DNA of 16,071 nt from Desulfobulbaceae bacterium (GTDB lineage Bacteria; Desulfobacterota; Desulfobulbia; Desulfobulbales; DAOVSZ01), in NCBI GenBank assembly GCA_030627725.1, contig DAOVSZ010000020.1, forward strand, positions 1-16,071, in the 5' to 3' direction. The notes beneath the pieces were generated by a model. It was not told the DNA's origin. It did not search any database and was given only the letters and a program-made list of their open reading frames with translations. Below are positions 15,602 through 16,071 of this stretch, in pieces. Positions within the stretch are counted from its first letter, which is position 1. Each line of letters begins with the position of its first letter. Made by a program: the position numbers and the translations under genes.

Positions 15602-15733
15602 AAGTGGATAACTGGTGATTTTAACGTGATAAAAAAACAAATTTTAGCTTGCCATTATGCCTCTTGGAGGCAGAATTGCAAGAAATATTTGCCTGATTGC
15701 GCTGTGAAGAAGAAATTAATCAGCGTGAGAGGT

Positions 15734-16071
15734 ATGACGAGAGAGAGTTTTGAGGCAAGGGTGTGCTTCCCGAGATTATGTACAGGCGCTTCGGCGATCA
15801 ATGAGATAATTGCTTCCTTCCAGTTCTTTGACATGATGTTTTATCTGGTAATGAAGATATCTGTTGCTGATTCACAGGTGGTTATGAATGGCAATCGAAT
15901 TGTGGGATCAGTTGGTTTTGCAGGAGATGTGATGGGAAACATCAGGATCCAGGTTGGTGATGACTTTGCCCGCCTCATGACGGCCGCTATGTTAGGCATG
16001 GAATTGGAGGAGGTCGATGGCGAAGAGGTCAGCGATGTGATTGGTGAATTGAGCAATATGATCGGTGGCGA
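15734..16071 (+). CDS. CheX/CheC-like phosphatase domain protein (partial, 3' end outside window)
   Basis: The plus-strand frame is open to the window edge. From about 15786 it reads INEIIASFQFFDMMFYLVMK, then GNRIVGSVGFAGDVMGNIRI, LMTAAMLGMELEEVDGEEV and GELSNMIGG. This is the CheX-type fold: an N-terminal helix, a beta strand pair around GSVGFAG, a helix ending in LGME, then the ExxN helix (here E-L-S-N). In CheX and CheC this motif supplies the residues that dephosphorylate CheY-P. Stand-alone CheX-like proteins are common in delta-proteobacteria and are not always chemotactic. The start is uncertain: ATG 15734 is used, but the frame stays open upstream past 15600, a GTG lies at 15704, and no site has a well-spaced ribosome sequence. 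The gene is divergent from bamA. Confidence 0.65.
   Translation, partial: MTRESFEARVCFPRLCTGASAINEIIASFQFFDMMFYLVMKISVADSQVVMNGNRIVGSVGFAGDVMGNIRIQVGDDFARLMTAAMLGMELEEVDGEEVSDVIGELSNMIGG

Larger units (their letters stand above)
15397..15733. other. Gene-free divergent region between bamA and the CheX-like gene
   Basis: This 337-base gap must contain the bamA promoter and probably that of the CheX-like gene. Most of it is occupied by the inverted-repeat element listed separately (15420-15601). The remainder, 15602-15733, is open in the CheX-like frame and might be partly coding if that gene starts earlier. I could not identify a defendable sigma-70 or sigma-54 promoter. Confidence 0.5.

Noticed and set aside
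15841..16056. 71-codon minus-strand frame at the right edge
   Set aside because: The plus strand encodes a CheX-like protein with a GELSNMIGG motif across the same bases; the minus frame is its shadow.

Overview
The window looks like chromosomal DNA of a Gram-negative delta-proteobacterium (Desulfobacterota), most plausibly a relative of the Desulfobulbales. This rests on an outer-membrane assembly protein (BamA), a periplasmic SurA-type chaperone, a c-type-haem sensor with a DUF3365-like domain, a PilZ protein, and the style of the intergenic repeats. GC content is moderate (roughly half, judged by eye). The taxonomic guess is inference; no rRNA gene is present to fix it.

Left part (1-4994). 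Two minus-strand sensory genes come first. One is the 5' end of a gene encoding an exported solute-binding-type protein (1-202). The other encodes a membrane sensor with a periplasmic CxxCH haem motif and a cytoplasmic PAS domain but no recognisable output domain (406-1710). Between them lies a large imperfect palindrome (302-409) followed by eight Ts, both read on the plus strand. Diverging from the sensor, after a 380-base spacer, are glycogen phosphorylase (2091-4577) and, 27 bases later, a PilZ c-di-GMP receptor (4605-4994).

Middle and right part (5025-15396). Six minus-strand genes point the same way, transcribed from right to left: bamA, mfd, a surA-like gene, a rodZ-like gene, recO and an NAD-dependent sugar epimerase/dehydratase. 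Gaps are 11, 85, 12, 102-138 and 19 bases. The group mixes outer-membrane protein assembly (BamA plus a periplasmic chaperone), cell-shape scaffolding (RodZ), surface polysaccharide chemistry (epimerase) and DNA repair (Mfd, RecO). The stop codon of bamA is embedded in the Shine-Dalgarno sequence of mfd, so those two are very likely co-translated. BamA carries about 130 extra residues between its signal peptide and its first POTRA domain.

Far right (15397-16071). A 337-base gene-free stretch holds an element with inverted-repeat ends (about 15420-15601). It is followed by the 5' part of a plus-strand CheX/CheC-like gene that runs off the window.

The best candidates for something undescribed are non-coding: the 302-409 palindrome, whose mismatches are mostly G:U when read as plus-strand RNA; the inverted-repeat element at 15420-15601; and a 30-base segment shared between that element and the rodZ-recO gap (26/30 identical, opposite strands). 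No rRNA, tRNA, CRISPR array, transposase or phage gene was seen.
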